64,000 nt of DNA from Shewanella pneumatophori (GTDB lineage: Bacteria > Pseudomonadota > Gammaproteobacteria > Enterobacterales > Shewanellaceae): the NCBI RefSeq assembly GCF_023283895.1, contig NZ_JAKILB010000001.1:124001-188000 (forward strand), read 5' to 3'. This document shows positions 45,711 to 54,409 of this stretch, one piece after another; within the stretch, counting starts at the first letter, position 1; each line of letters starts with the position of its first letter. The notes beneath the pieces are model-generated. The model saw nothing but the letters and a program-made list of their open reading frames with translations, was not told where the DNA came from and did no database searches. The translations under genes and the position numbers were made by a program.

Positions 45711-46898
45711 TTGTTTAAATCAATCCCCCTGGCTACAGCGCTTATTCTTTCTAGCTCAACAGTATTTGCTGCTGAGCAGCCAAATTGGGCAAGCTGCGTT
45801 GCTGAGCTTCAGCAAAAAGCGAAAACCGAAGGGTTATCGCAACAAACTATCGACTCTACATTGGCCAATGTAAAATATGTCCCACGGGTCATCGAGCTTG
45901 ATAATAAACAACCTGAATTTAGTCAATCATTTGAGAACTACTTTACTAAACGTGTAACTGATTGGCGGGTAGAACAAGGCCGCAAGCTTTATAAAGAACA
46001 TAAAGTACTGTTAGATAAACTGGCTAAACAATATGGCGTTCCACCACAGTACCTTTTGGCATTCTGGGGGCTTGAAACTAACTTCGGCTCATACAAAGGT
46101 AAAATGCCTGTGCTGGATTCGTTGGCGACGTTAGCGTGTGATCCAAGACGTAGCACTTATTTCACTCAAGAATTAATGCAAGCGCTTAAATTAAAAGAGC
46201 GCTATAACTTTGCTGAAACTGATATGGTAGGTTCTTGGGCTGGTGCTATGGGACATACTCAGTTTATGCCGTCAGCTTATGCTAAGTATGCTGTTGATGG
46301 CGATGGCGATGGTAAGGCTGATTTATGGAACAGTACTGAAGATGCATTAACATCAGCAGCGCACTTTCTTGAAAACTTGGGCTGGAAACGTAATGAACGC
46401 TGGGGAAGGGAAGTCACGCTACCAAAAGATTTTTCTTATGAGTATCTAGGTAAGGCACAAGCGCAGCCATTAACCCGATGGGCTGAGCTAGGCATTACCC
46501 AAACCAGTGGTTCACCATTGAGTACGCCAGATATGCAAGCAGCTCTTTATTTACCATCAGGCCATACGGGACCTGCATTTCTTGGTTACGATAATTTTGA
46601 CGTGATCATGCGTTGGAACCGCTCAACTTTCTACGCAATTGCGGTAGGCCATCTTGCAGATAGGATCAATGGCGCAGTGGCACTTAACGTTGCCCCGCCA
46701 AAAATGCCAAGTTTAAGTCGTGCGCGCGTCAAAGAGCTACAAATACAGCTAAATGATCTAGGTTACGATGTTGGTAAACCAGACGGGATTTTAGGTTCTA
46801 AATCTGTAAAAGGGTTGCAAGCTTATCAACGCGCTCAAGGTTTAGTTGCCGACGGCTATCCAGACGAAGCAACTTTTAAAGCACTCAATGTAAAGTAG
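45711..46898 (+). CDS. Lytic murein transglycosylase, MltB family with peptidoglycan-binding domain
   Basis: 395 residues, TTG start with TTGGGAG at 45697-45703. A signal peptide (LATALILSSSTVFA) exports it. The catalytic domain (SLT_2) has the glutamate in FWGLETNFGSYKG and SWAGAMGHTQFMPSAY, and DLWNSTEDALTSAAHFLENLGW. The C-terminal PG_binding_1 repeat runs from about residue 340 (LQIQLNDLGYDVGKPDGILGSKSVKGLQAYQRAQGL). Cleaves glycan strands with 1,6-anhydro ends. There is no lipobox, unlike MltB proper, so this is the soluble relative. Confidence 0.93.
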   Translation: MFKSIPLATALILSSSTVFAAEQPNWASCVAELQQKAKTEGLSQQTIDSTLANVKYVPRVIELDNKQPEFSQSFENYFTKRVTDWRVEQGRKLYKEHKVLLDKLAKQYGVPPQYLLAFWGLETNFGSYKGKMPVLDSLATLACDPRRSTYFTQELMQALKLKERYNFAETDMVGSWAGAMGHTQFMPSAYAKYAVDGDGDGKADLWNSTEDALTSAAHFLENLGWKRNERWGREVTLPKDFSYEYLGKAQAQPLTRWAELGITQTSGSPLSTPDMQAALYLPSGHTGPAFLGYDNFDVIMRWNRSTFYAIAVGHLADRINGAVALNVAPPKMPSLSRARVKELQIQLNDLGYDVGKPDGILGSKSVKGLQAYQRAQGLVADGYPDEATFKALNVK

Positions 46899-46927
46899 GT
46901 TTACTGTTGCAAGGCACAACCATTAAC

Positions 46928-46959
46928 AAGGGCGTAATCATGATGATTGCGCCCTTTTT
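46928..46959 (+). terminator. Terminator after transglycosylase gene
   Basis: AAGGGCG at 46928-46934 pairs with CGCCCTT at 46950-46956, with AATCAT/ATGATT inside, followed by TTT. Confidence 0.82.
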
Positions 46960-47129
46960 GTATCTACAGTGGATATGTTGTTATTTATTCATAGGCGCTT
47001 AGATGATGGCTAATACTAATAAGCATATAAAACCGATAAACAAAGTGAGTTAAGATGAGTTGATAAAAACTAGAGGCTTTTCGTCACTTTTGGTAAGCTG
47101 CGGCCACTATATGAGAGTTAAGGAATACC

Positions 47130-47612
47130 ATGAGCATTAAAAATGATTCTGTTGTGCAATTTAATTACACATTGCGTGACGAACAGGGCGAAGTTTTAGA
47201 AACTAACGAAGGCTTAGATCCTATTGCATATCTCCATGGCCATAGCAATATGATGCCAGGTGTTGAAGATGCACTAGAAGGTAAAGAAATTGGCGCTAAG
47301 TTTTCAGTGACTTTACCTGCAAGCGAAACCTATGGTGAACGTAACGAAGATTGTGAGCAGCGCGTTTCAGTTAAGCATTTGCAAGGCGCGAGTGCATGGA
47401 AACCTGGTATGCGCGCTTTGATCAATACAGATCAAGGTCAACGCCAAGTAACGATTCTAAAAGTGGGTAAGTTTATGGCGACTGTGGATATTAACCATCC
47501 ACTAGCAGGTCGTGAGCTGACATTTGATCTAGAAGTCATGGACGTTCGTGATGCGACTAGCGAAGAAATCGCACACGGTCATGCTCATGGTAAAGGCGGT
47601 CACCAGCACTAA
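47130..47612 (+). CDS. slyD: FKBP-type peptidyl-prolyl isomerase SlyD
   Basis: 160 residues. FKBP core: VVQFNYTLRDEQGEVLETN, LHGHSNMMPGVEDALEGKEIGAKFSVTLPASETYGE, then the insert-in-flap chaperone segment (VSVKHLQGASAWKPGMRALINTDQG) and VDINHPLAGRELTFDLEVMDVRDA. The tail HGHAHGKGGHQH is a short metal-binding stretch compared with the long His/Cys tail of E. coli SlyD (196 residues), which supplies nickel for hydrogenase maturation. Good AAGGA site. Followed by a clear terminator. Confidence 0.94.
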   Translation: MSIKNDSVVQFNYTLRDEQGEVLETNEGLDPIAYLHGHSNMMPGVEDALEGKEIGAKFSVTLPASETYGERNEDCEQRVSVKHLQGASAWKPGMRALINTDQGQRQVTILKVGKFMATVDINHPLAGRELTFDLEVMDVRDATSEEIAHGHAHGKGGHQH

Positions 47613-47633
47613 GCTGTAACCACTGATTTGTTT

Positions 47634-47660
47634 AAGCCCAACTCATGTTGGGCTTTTTTA
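47634..47660 (+). terminator. Terminator after slyD
   Basis: AAGCCCAAC at 47634-47642 pairs with GTTGGGCTT at 47647-47655 around TCAT, followed by TTTTA. Confidence 0.9.
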
Positions 47661-47686
47661 ATGCGGTTTTAGAGAAATAGCAGAAG

Positions 47687-47905
47687 ATGATAATTCAATT
47701 TTCAGCAGGTAAATTGATCCTTAGCCCGTTTGAGTTGCAAGCTCGTTTAGACAATGGCTGCCAACTATACGCTATGGTAGACGATATTAAGTTTCATGAT
47801 GATGCATTGATGATAGTGGCTGACGCCGGTGCTGTGCGCTGGAATATCAAGTTAGATTCCAATGAGCAATTACAAGATGTAAAACAAGAACTCGGGATCT
47901 GCTAA
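47687..47905 (+). CDS. DUF3389-like small protein
   Basis: 72 residues: MIIQFSAGKLILSPFELQARL followed by LYAMVDDIKFHDDALMIVADAGAVRWNIKLDS and a short terminal helix. The all-beta start and AVRWNIKLD pattern recall DUF3389, found in Shewanella and Vibrio, with no known function. Ribosome site is AGCAGAAG. No signal peptide or membrane helix. Confidence 0.7.
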   Translation: MIIQFSAGKLILSPFELQARLDNGCQLYAMVDDIKFHDDALMIVADAGAVRWNIKLDSNEQLQDVKQELGIC

Positions 47906-48000
47906 TTAGGCATATAAGACTAGGCTTAATTGGTGGGATTAGTGCGTAAGCGCTGATATTATTGCAAGTTATTAACATACTAATTAAAAAGAGCATTTGA

Positions 48001-48681
48001 ATGTCTGCAACAACACTTGAACGTATTACTATTGAACCTACTGTTACCGCTAAAGCTTGTGTTATTTGGCTACATGGCTTAGGGGATTCTGGAGCGGGCT
48101 TTGCACCTGTCGTGCCGGCTTTAGGCCTTGGCAACGAACATGCTATTCGTTTTGTATTTCCCCATGCACCGGAACAAGCCGTGACCATTAATGGTGGCTA
48201 TGTGATGCGCGCTTGGTACGATATAAAAAGTATGGATCTTCATGATCGTGCTGACATGCTTGGTGTTAAGCAAAGTGAACAGCAGGTACTTGCACTAATT
48301 GAAGAGCAAATTAACGATGGAATTCCAAGTGAAAATATCGTGTTAGCAGGATTTAGCCAGGGCGGAGTAATGAGTTTATTTACTGCGTTGAGACTGCAAA
48401 AAAAGCTTGCTGGTATTATGGCGCTGTCTTGTTACCTTCCAAGTGGCGATTCGTTGCCAGAGGCTATTTCCGAAGTAAATAAATCTACGTCTATTTTACA
48501 ACACCACGGTGTTGATGATGAGGTGGTTCCACTCAATGCTGGCTCTATTGCCCATGACCTTTTACTGAATGCTGGTTTTAATACTAGCTGGCAAACTTAC
48601 CCAATGGGCCATAGCGTTTTACCTGAGCAGCTTCGAGATATTTCGGTTTGGCTACAAACCGTACTTGGGCATGTAAAGTAA
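48001..48681 (+). CDS. Phospholipase/carboxylesterase family alpha/beta hydrolase
   Basis: 226 residues. The opening VIWLHGLGDSGAGFAPVVPALG holds the oxyanion HG; the nucleophile is GFSQGGVMS; Asp is in LQHHGVDDEVVPL and His in YPMGHSVLPE. This is the acyl-protein thioesterase / EstB-type small carboxylesterase, cytoplasmic. Substrates are short-chain esters in relatives; the natural one is unknown. Confidence 0.92.
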   Translation: MSATTLERITIEPTVTAKACVIWLHGLGDSGAGFAPVVPALGLGNEHAIRFVFPHAPEQAVTINGGYVMRAWYDIKSMDLHDRADMLGVKQSEQQVLALIEEQINDGIPSENIVLAGFSQGGVMSLFTALRLQKKLAGIMALSCYLPSGDSLPEAISEVNKSTSILQHHGVDDEVVPLNAGSIAHDLLLNAGFNTSWQTYPMGHSVLPEQLRDISVWLQTVLGHVK

Positions 48682-48704
48682 TTCAGTCTTGTTAATTTTT
48701 CTAT

Positions 48705-48740
48705 CGAATAGGTGTCATTGAATGAAATGGCGCCTGTTCG
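48705..48740 (+). terminator. 15-bp stem with three G-U pairs, strand-specific hairpin
   Basis: The 15 bases 48705-48719 pair with 48726-48740 around GAATGA. Three of the pairs are G-U in the rightward RNA and would be A-C mismatches in the leftward RNA, so the structure favours the rightward transcript. It starts 23 bp after the carboxylesterase stop. No T tract follows. The rest of the gap to 49050 shows no gene. Confidence 0.5.
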
Positions 48741-49049
48741 CTGTAAGCGACAATCACTTTTCTATTTTTAGCGTTGTTAACTAGTTGGATTTTAGTGTCT
48801 TTCATTATCGGTAAACAGTAATTATTAATACTTATACCTAATTCTTATTTCTCGGCAACCCCTCTGTTTTATCTGGCGAACATTAATCTGTGAAAATTGT
48901 TTATAAAAGAGTCGGTTAGATCACGCGATGTAATAAATGTGACACAATTTACTCCTAAGCTTTGCTAGTATGTCGGTTGACTTAAAGCATTTAAGCTTGA
49001 GCTAGATAACTACAAATACAAAAAATAAATAATCAAGGGGTTGATTGTA

Positions 49050-50804
49050 ATGAAAAAGACTTTACTGAAAGGACTCGTTGCTACAGCTGTTATGGGCGCA
49101 TTAACGGCCTGTGGTAGTGATAATGACGATAATACACCAAAGACATGCGCAGAAGCGGGAGATGCATGTAAGACGTTTACCGTTCTACATACTAACGATA
49201 ACCACGGTCGTTTTTGGGAGAACAGTAATGGTGAGTATGGCATGGCAGCTCGTATGACCCTTATCGAACAAATCCGTGCTGAAGTTGAATCTGCTGGTGG
49301 TGAGACAATTCTCCTATCTGGTGGTGATATTAACACTGGTGTACCTGAATCAGATATGCAAGACGCAGTTCCAGATTTCGTAGGTATGAACTTACTTGGT
49401 TATGATGCCATGGCGATTGGTAACCATGAGTTTGATAACGAGTTATCTGTACTTGATATGCAAGCCAAACTAGCTGATTTTCCAATGCTTGCAGCAAATA
49501 TCTACCATAAAGACGCAGACGGTAAAGTAACTGATGAGCGTTACTTCGATCCTTATAAAGTCTTCGACGTAAACGGCGTGAAAATTGCGGTAATTGGTCT
49601 AACGACTAAAGACACTGCTAAACTTGTTAATCCTGATAATGTAGCCAAAATTCATTTTGCTGATCCTGAAGAAGAGATTGTTAAGGCGATCGCAGAAGTT
49701 AAAGCTAATGAAAACGTAGATCTTATCTTTGCAACAACTCACATGGGTCATTACGCAGATGGTAAACATGGTAGTGAAGCCCCTGGTGATGTTACGCTAG
49801 CTCGCTCTCTAGAACCTGGTCAATTAAATGCCATTATTGGTGGTCACTCACAAAATCCAGTTTGTATGGAAGGTGGTGAGTACGCAGATTTTAATCCTGG
49901 TGATGAATGTAAACCTGATCAGCAAAACGGCACTTATATCATGCAAGCTCATGAATGGGGTAAGTATGTTGGTCGTGCAGACTTTGAATATTTTAACGGC
50001 CAGTTGCAACTTGCTAGCTATAAGTTGATCCCAATTAACTTAAAAACAAAATTAAAAGATGAAAATGGCGACACTGTTAAAGATGAAAATGGTAACAGTG
50101 TTTATGTAACCATTGGAGAGGAGATTGCTGCTGATCCAGTTGTAACAGCTGTATTAAAGCCATTCCAAGATCAAGGTCAAGAGTTACTTGATGAAGTAAT
50201 TTCTGAAACAGATGCGAAGCTTGAAGGCGACCGTGACGTTGTTCGTAGTGAGCAAACAAACTTAGGTCACTTGCTTGGACACGCATACAGAACATTTAAC
50301 CTCGTCAATGCTGATTTTGGTGTAATGAACTCTGGTGGTGTGCGTGATTCAATTGCAGCTGGCACTATCACCTACCGTGATGTATTAACAGTACAACCAT
50401 TTGGTAACTTTGTGACTAAAGCAACGATGACAGGTGCTGAAGTTAAAGATTACTTAAACGTTGTGGCGACTAAAACAGCAGGTTCAGGTGCATATGCTCA
50501 GTTAGATAATATCTCTATGACGGTTGATTGTGCTGCAGGTGAAGTTGATATCACTGATATTAACAACAGAGGTTTCAATTTGACTGACACTTATAGTTTC
50601 TCTGTGATCAGCTTCAGTGCGGCTGGCGGCGATGATTATCCTGTGATTGATGTCGAATCAACGCAAATTACTGATGCTGCGGCATTACGTGAATTCTTTG
50701 TAGCAAACCCAAGTGTTAAGGCTGCAGATTATGCTCCTGTACCTGGTAAGCTTGTATACATGAATAACGGTAAAGAAGTGAAGGGTTGCCCAGCTTCAAA
50801 CTAA
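49050..50804 (+). CDS. Lipoprotein 5'-nucleotidase / UDP-sugar hydrolase (UshA/NutA type)
   Basis: 584 residues from ATG 49050 with AAGGGG nine bases upstream; a TTG at 49041 is the longer frame. The lipobox LTAC (MKKTLLKGLVATAVMGALTAC) anchors it. Metallophosphoesterase motifs: VLHTNDNHGRF (two ligands), LLSGGDINTG, AIGNHEFDNE, ATTHMGHYADG and IIGGHSQNPV. The C-terminal nucleotide-binding domain has MNSGGVRDSIAAGTITYRDVLTVQPFGN and SFSAAGGDDYPVI. Hydrolyses extracellular nucleotides for uptake. A short internal repeat (KDENGDTV, KDENGNSV) lies near residue 335. Confidence 0.92.
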   Translation: MKKTLLKGLVATAVMGALTACGSDNDDNTPKTCAEAGDACKTFTVLHTNDNHGRFWENSNGEYGMAARMTLIEQIRAEVESAGGETILLSGGDINTGVPESDMQDAVPDFVGMNLLGYDAMAIGNHEFDNELSVLDMQAKLADFPMLAANIYHKDADGKVTDERYFDPYKVFDVNGVKIAVIGLTTKDTAKLVNPDNVAKIHFADPEEEIVKAIAEVKANENVDLIFATTHMGHYADGKHGSEAPGDVTLARSLEPGQLNAIIGGHSQNPVCMEGGEYADFNPGDECKPDQQNGTYIMQAHEWGKYVGRADFEYFNGQLQLASYKLIPINLKTKLKDENGDTVKDENGNSVYVTIGEEIAADPVVTAVLKPFQDQGQELLDEVISETDAKLEGDRDVVRSEQTNLGHLLGHAYRTFNLVNADFGVMNSGGVRDSIAAGTITYRDVLTVQPFGNFVTKATMTGAEVKDYLNVVATKTAGSGAYAQLDNISMTVDCAAGEVDITDINNRGFNLTDTYSFSVISFSAAGGDDYPVIDVESTQITDAAALREFFVANPSVKAADYAPVPGKLVYMNNGKEVKGCPASN

Positions 50805-50873
50805 GAAGTAGTAACCTTACTTTAATGCAGATTGAAGTGATGTATTCAAGTTAAGTTTGCTTTAAAGTTGTAT

Positions 50874-50901
50874 AAGGCCAGTCATTTATGACTGGCCTTT
50901 T
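50874..50901 (+). terminator. Terminator after 5'-nucleotidase gene
   Basis: AAGGCCAGTCA at 50874-50884 pairs with TGACTGGCCTT at 50889-50899 around TTTA, followed by TT and CG. Perfect 11-bp stem. Confidence 0.85.
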
Positions 50902-50932
50902 CGTAAAAATCTAATAATATTTTCTTTAATCC

Positions 50933-50961
50933 CTTGAAAAGCAATTACGCCATCCACATAT
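50933..50961 (+). promoter_or_regulatory. Sigma-32 heat-shock promoter of hsp20
   Basis: CTTGAAA at 50933-50939, a 14-base spacer, then CCACATAT at 50954-50961, seven of eight matches to the CCCCATNT -10 box. Transcription from here gives a leader of about 150 bases before the hsp20 ATG. Confidence 0.82.
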
Positions 50962-51090
50962 ATTCATTAAGGTCGCTCAATGAGGGCCTAACAAGAGATC
51001 TAATCACTGCGCCTACGGGGCAATGTTTAGAGCGGAGCGTTAAGTGACGCTTCATTATCGGTGCGACATGTGTCGGCCAAATACATTTAA

Positions 51091-51114
51091 TATATTGCTT
51101 AATACAAGGATATA
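51091..51114 (+). promoter_or_regulatory. ROSE-type RNA thermometer hairpin covering the hsp20 ribosome site
   Basis: TATATTGCTT at 51091-51100 pairs with AAGGATATA at 51106-51114. The UUGCU box faces the AAGGA Shine-Dalgarno with a bulged G, which is the hallmark of ROSE elements. The 5' part of the leader (about 50968-51090) contains further small hairpins, for example AGCGT/ACGCT near 51037-51052. Melting on heating would expose the ribosome site. Confidence 0.78.
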
Positions 51115-51117
51115 CCC

Positions 51118-51558
51118 ATGAGAAACTACGATTTAACTCCACTATACCGCAGCGCAATTGGTTTTGACCGTTTAGCACAACTTGCAGAGCATGCGGCGTC
51201 TAATAAAGGTAACTCTGGTTACCCTCCGTACAATATCGAATTAATTAATGAACACCGCTACCGTATTACGATGGCTGTTGCTGGCTTTTCAATGGAAGAG
51301 CTCGATATTACCAGCGAAGGCGATAAGCTATTAGTGAAGGGCACAAAAGCGGAAGAGAAAGAAGAACGCAAATATCTTTACCAAGGTATTGCTGAGCGTG
51401 GCTTCGAACGGACTTTCCAGTTAGCTGACTATGTAACAGTAATTGGTGCCAATTTAGAAAACGGCTTATTAAATATTGATCTTAAACGCGAGATCCCAGA
51501 AGCGATGAAACCAAGAAAAATTGAAATTGGCAGTGCGCGCTTAATTGATGGCGAATAA
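51118..51558 (+). CDS. ibpA: Small heat-shock protein Hsp20 (IbpA/IbpB type)
   Basis: 146 residues. N-terminus [19 protein letters not shown] matches IbpA/IbpB, followed by the alpha-crystallin domain ([38 protein letters not shown] through [18 protein letters not shown]) and the C-terminal I-x-I/V-like IEIGSA end. An ATP-independent holdase that keeps unfolding proteins soluble on heat stress. Regulated by a sigma-32 promoter and a ROSE-type leader, and followed by a bidirectional terminator. Confidence 0.94.
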   Translation: MRNYDLTPLYRSAIGFDRLAQLAEHAASNKGNSGYPPYNIELINEHRYRITMAVAGFSMEELDITSEGDKLLVKGTKAEEKEERKYLYQGIAERGFERTFQLADYVTVIGANLENGLLNIDLKREIPEAMKPRKIEIGSARLIDGE

Positions 51559-51608
51559 GAGCAAGAGCACCATTAATAATGTATTCAATTATTAATAGCT
51601 AAGAATTG

Positions 51609-51634
51609 AAAAGGGAGCCTTATGGCTCCCTTTT
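51609..51634. terminator. Bidirectional terminator between hsp20 and ilvH
   Basis: AAAAGGGAGCC at 51609-51619 pairs with GGCTCCCTTTT at 51624-51634 around TTAT; T runs on both strands. Confidence 0.9.
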
Positions 51635-51659
51635 AGTATCTCGCTCATCTCTAATAAGA

Positions 51660-52154
51660 TTAAGCTTTCATTGCTTTTTCGCCGCGAGCAAGACCAACCA
51701 CGCCGGAGCGTGAGATCTCAACCACTTTAGTAAAATCGGCCAGCGCCGCAATACAAGCATCGAGCTTATCGCTGGTACCAATAAGCTGCACCGTATAAAG
51801 CTTTTGGGTGACATCAACAATTTGACCGCGAAAGATATCAGCTAAGCGTTTCACTTCTTCACGGTTTTCACCTTGTGCTTTAACTTTTATCAGTGCTAAT
51901 TCGCGCTCAACGTGCGCAGACTCGGTAATGTTAGACACTTTGAGGACATCAATAAGTTTATGTAATTGTTTCTCTATTTGCTCTAACACATATTCGTCAG
52001 CATTAACCGTAATCGTTAAGCGAGACAATGTTTTATCTTCAGTTGGCGCAACCGTTAGTGTTTCAATGTTATAACCACGCTGAGAAAATAGCCCTACAAC
52101 TCGTGAAAGTGCGCCGGGTTGGTTCTCAAGTAATACCGATATGATACGACGCAT
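51660..52154 (-). CDS. ilvH: Acetolactate synthase regulatory (small) subunit
   Basis: 164 residues from the ATG at 52154 ([19 protein letters not shown]); the open frame to 52181 lies inside ilvI. An ACT domain (residues 1-75, with GALSRVVGLFSQRGYNIETL) that binds valine for feedback inhibition is followed by the ALS_ss C-terminal domain. Length equals E. coli IlvH (163). Translationally coupled: the ilvI stop and ilvH start share the sequence TAATG. Confidence 0.95.
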   Translation of the reverse strand: MRRIISVLLENQPGALSRVVGLFSQRGYNIETLTVAPTEDKTLSRLTITVNADEYVLEQIEKQLHKLIDVLKVSNITESAHVERELALIKVKAQGENREEVKRLADIFRGQIVDVTQKLYTVQLIGTSDKLDACIAALADFTKVVEISRSGVVGLARGEKAMKA

Positions 52155-53875
52155 TAGCTTTTCTCCGTTTTGCTCAGCCACATTTCATTCATTGCACCGC
52201 CGCGGATCTGCATTGGGTGAACATGCTCTGTTTCATCAACATGAATATCCATAAACACCAGCCTATCTTTCATGCTTAGGGCCTTTTTAAGCCCTTCTTC
52301 TAGCTCTGCTGGATTGCTGATAGTCATGCCAATATGGCCATATGCTTCAGATATTTTGGCAAAATCGGGCACTGAGTCCATGTAAGATTGTGAGTGGCGA
52401 CCTGCATAAATCATATCTTGCCATTGTTTAACCATGCCTAAGAAGTGATTGTTAAGGTTGATAATAATCACTGGAATATCATATTGCAGTGCGGTTGAAA
52501 GCTCCTGAATATTCATTTGAATTGAGCCATCACCGGTGACACAAATAACGGTCTCTTCAGGCATGGCAAGTTTTACACCTAAAGCTGCAGGTAAACCAAA
52601 GCCCATGGTGCCAAGGCCGCCTGAGTTTATCCAACGGCGTGGTTTATTAAACGGGTAATAAAGCGCAGCAAACATTTGGTGCTGACCTACATCTGATGCT
52701 ACGTAAGCATCGCCATTGGTCAGTTTATGAACCGCTTCAATAACCTGTTGTGGTTTGATTTTCTTATCATTGGTTGAGTACTTAAGACTATCTACTGCTC
52801 GCCAAGTTGCGATATCGCTCCACCATTGATCGTTTGCGGCTGGATCGGTAATCGCAAAATCATTGGCTTCGATTTGCGCGAGCATATCGTCGAGAATTTT
52901 TTCAGCTGAACCAACGATTGGGATATCAACCCTGATTGTTTTAGAGATAGATGAAGGGTCAATATCGATATGAAGGATTTTTGCATTAGGGCAATATTTT
53001 TCGACATTGTTGGTGGTGCGATCATCAAATCTCACACCAATACCGAAAATTAAATCGCTGTTATGCATGGCCATATTGGCTTCATAACAACCATGCATAC
53101 CTAGCATGCCAACACTGTTTTTATGAGTACCGGGAAATGCACCTAATCCCATCAGCGTGCTAACGACTGGAATTTGTAACTTTTCTGATAACGCTAAAAT
53201 TTGCGCGTCGCAACCAGAAATTACTGCGCCACCACCAACGTAAAGCACCGGCTTCTTAGCGTTTAATAGCGCTTGTAAACCACGGCGGATCTGACCTTTA
53301 TGCCCAGAAGTTGTCGGGTTATATGAGCGCATGCTGATATCTTCAGGATATTGATAATCATGCAAAAGAGCAGGGTTCATGCAATCTTTCGGAATATCGA
53401 TTACTACAGGACCTGGACGACCGCTTGCGGCAATATAAAATGCTTTTTTAAGGATTGCCGGAATATCTTTAGGATCCGTCACCAAGAAGCTGTGTTTAAC
53501 AACTGGGCGAGAAATACCAATCATATCGCACTCTTGAAAGGCATCGTTGCCGATAAGATTACTTGGCACTTGGCCTGAGATAACAACTAATGGGATTGAG
53601 TCCATGTATGCCGTTGCAATACCTGTGATGGTATTGGTGGCACCAGGGCCTGAAGTTACCAATACAACACCGACTTCGCCGGTTGCGCGGGCATACCCAT
53701 CAGCCATGTGCACTGCAGCTTGTTCGTGACGAACTAGAATGTGTTCAATATTGGATTTTTCATGTAGAGCATCATAGATATCCAGTACGGAACCACCTGG
53801 ATAACCAAAAATATGTTTTACACCTTCATCAATAAGAGAACGGACGACCATACTGGCGCCTGATAGCTTCTCCAT
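52154..53875 (-). CDS. ilvI: Acetolactate synthase large (catalytic) subunit
   Basis: 573 residues, the size of E. coli IlvI. A thiamine-diphosphate enzyme making acetolactate and acetohydroxybutyrate for valine, leucine and isoleucine. Motifs: [14 protein letters not shown] and the catalytic Glu of [18 protein letters not shown]; the FAD region; and the ThDP box [19 protein letters not shown] ending with [17 protein letters not shown] precedes the ATG. The 534-bp gap upstream (53876-54409) holds hairpins and a direct repeat but no gene. Confidence 0.95.
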   Translation of the reverse strand: MEKLSGASMVVRSLIDEGVKHIFGYPGGSVLDIYDALHEKSNIEHILVRHEQAAVHMADGYARATGEVGVVLVTSGPGATNTITGIATAYMDSIPLVVISGQVPSNLIGNDAFQECDMIGISRPVVKHSFLVTDPKDIPAILKKAFYIAASGRPGPVVIDIPKDCMNPALLHDYQYPEDISMRSYNPTTSGHKGQIRRGLQALLNAKKPVLYVGGGAVISGCDAQILALSEKLQIPVVSTLMGLGAFPGTHKNSVGMLGMHGCYEANMAMHNSDLIFGIGVRFDDRTTNNVEKYCPNAKILHIDIDPSSISKTIRVDIPIVGSAEKILDDMLAQIEANDFAITDPAANDQWWSDIATWRAVDSLKYSTNDKKIKPQQVIEAVHKLTNGDAYVASDVGQHQMFAALYYPFNKPRRWINSGGLGTMGFGLPAALGVKLAMPEETVICVTGDGSIQMNIQELSTALQYDIPVIIINLNNHFLGMVKQWQDMIYAGRHSQSYMDSVPDFAKISEAYGHIGMTISNPAELEEGLKKALSMKDRLVFMDIHVDETEHVHPMQIRGGAMNEMWLSKTEKS

Positions 53876-53891
53876 AGTATTTCCTCATAAG

Positions 53892-53962
53892 TTACCGCGA
53901 CGTATGCAGTATCTTGATACAGCGACGGTAATCGCTCTAATAATTAAGCTCAGACGGTAATC
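53892..53962 (-). promoter_or_regulatory. ilvIH leader hairpin and GACGGTAATC direct repeat
   Basis: TTACCG at 53892-53897 pairs with CGGTAA at 53926-53931, with GTATC/GATAC inside, just upstream of the ilvI ribosome site. GACGGTAATC occurs at 53924-53933 and again at 53953-53962. Either may be a regulator site (E. coli ilvIH is Lrp-controlled). I found no branched-chain-rich leader peptide. Confidence 0.4.
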
Positions 53963-54210
53963 TTTGCTCACGAAATGCCAGAATAATCTTAGGAAAAGAT
54001 ATCTTTTACAAAATATTGTTCGGCAAACACTCAAACTGAATGTATTTTCATCATATAAAACCCAAAAGTTATTTCAAGCGATTTAGGCCAAAAACTGTTC
54101 TGAATGAAGAATTTTCATTATCGGATAGAAAATAGTCTATAAATACAGCAATAAAGCAGAACCAATAATGGAGTATGATTTAGCTTTGAGAAGCGTAGAC
54201 AAGAACGCTA

Positions 54211-54243
54211 ACCCTAATGTTCAGATTGTATGAACGTTAGGGT
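54211..54243. terminator. 12-bp hairpin between bcr and ilvI
   Basis: ACCCTAATGTTC at 54211-54222 pairs with GAACGTTAGGGT at 54232-54243 with one T/G wobble. Located 167 bp past the end of the leftward bcr-like gene; GATTTTA follows on the right. Orientation is uncertain. Confidence 0.5.
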
Positions 54244-54409
54244 GATTTTAAGAGGATGTATGTAGCGGCAGATCTCTAGTGTTATGGGGAGTTAACTCAA
54301 GTTAGCGTTAACGCAAAACCCAGTATTAAATAGTGATATTAGGACAAACACAGTTAAAACACAGTAACAAAGATTGCCACGCCTAATGGCAATATTCAGG
54401 TTTTATTGG

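Noticed and set aside
48936..48957. CRP-site-like AAATGTGA half upstream of the 5'-nucleotidase gene
   Set aside because: Only one half matches; the second half (TCACA) is absent, so the match is not better than expected in AT-rich DNA.
53876..54200. Attenuator leader peptide for ilvIH
   Set aside because: Leftward small frames are very short and contain no run of Val, Leu or Ile codons.
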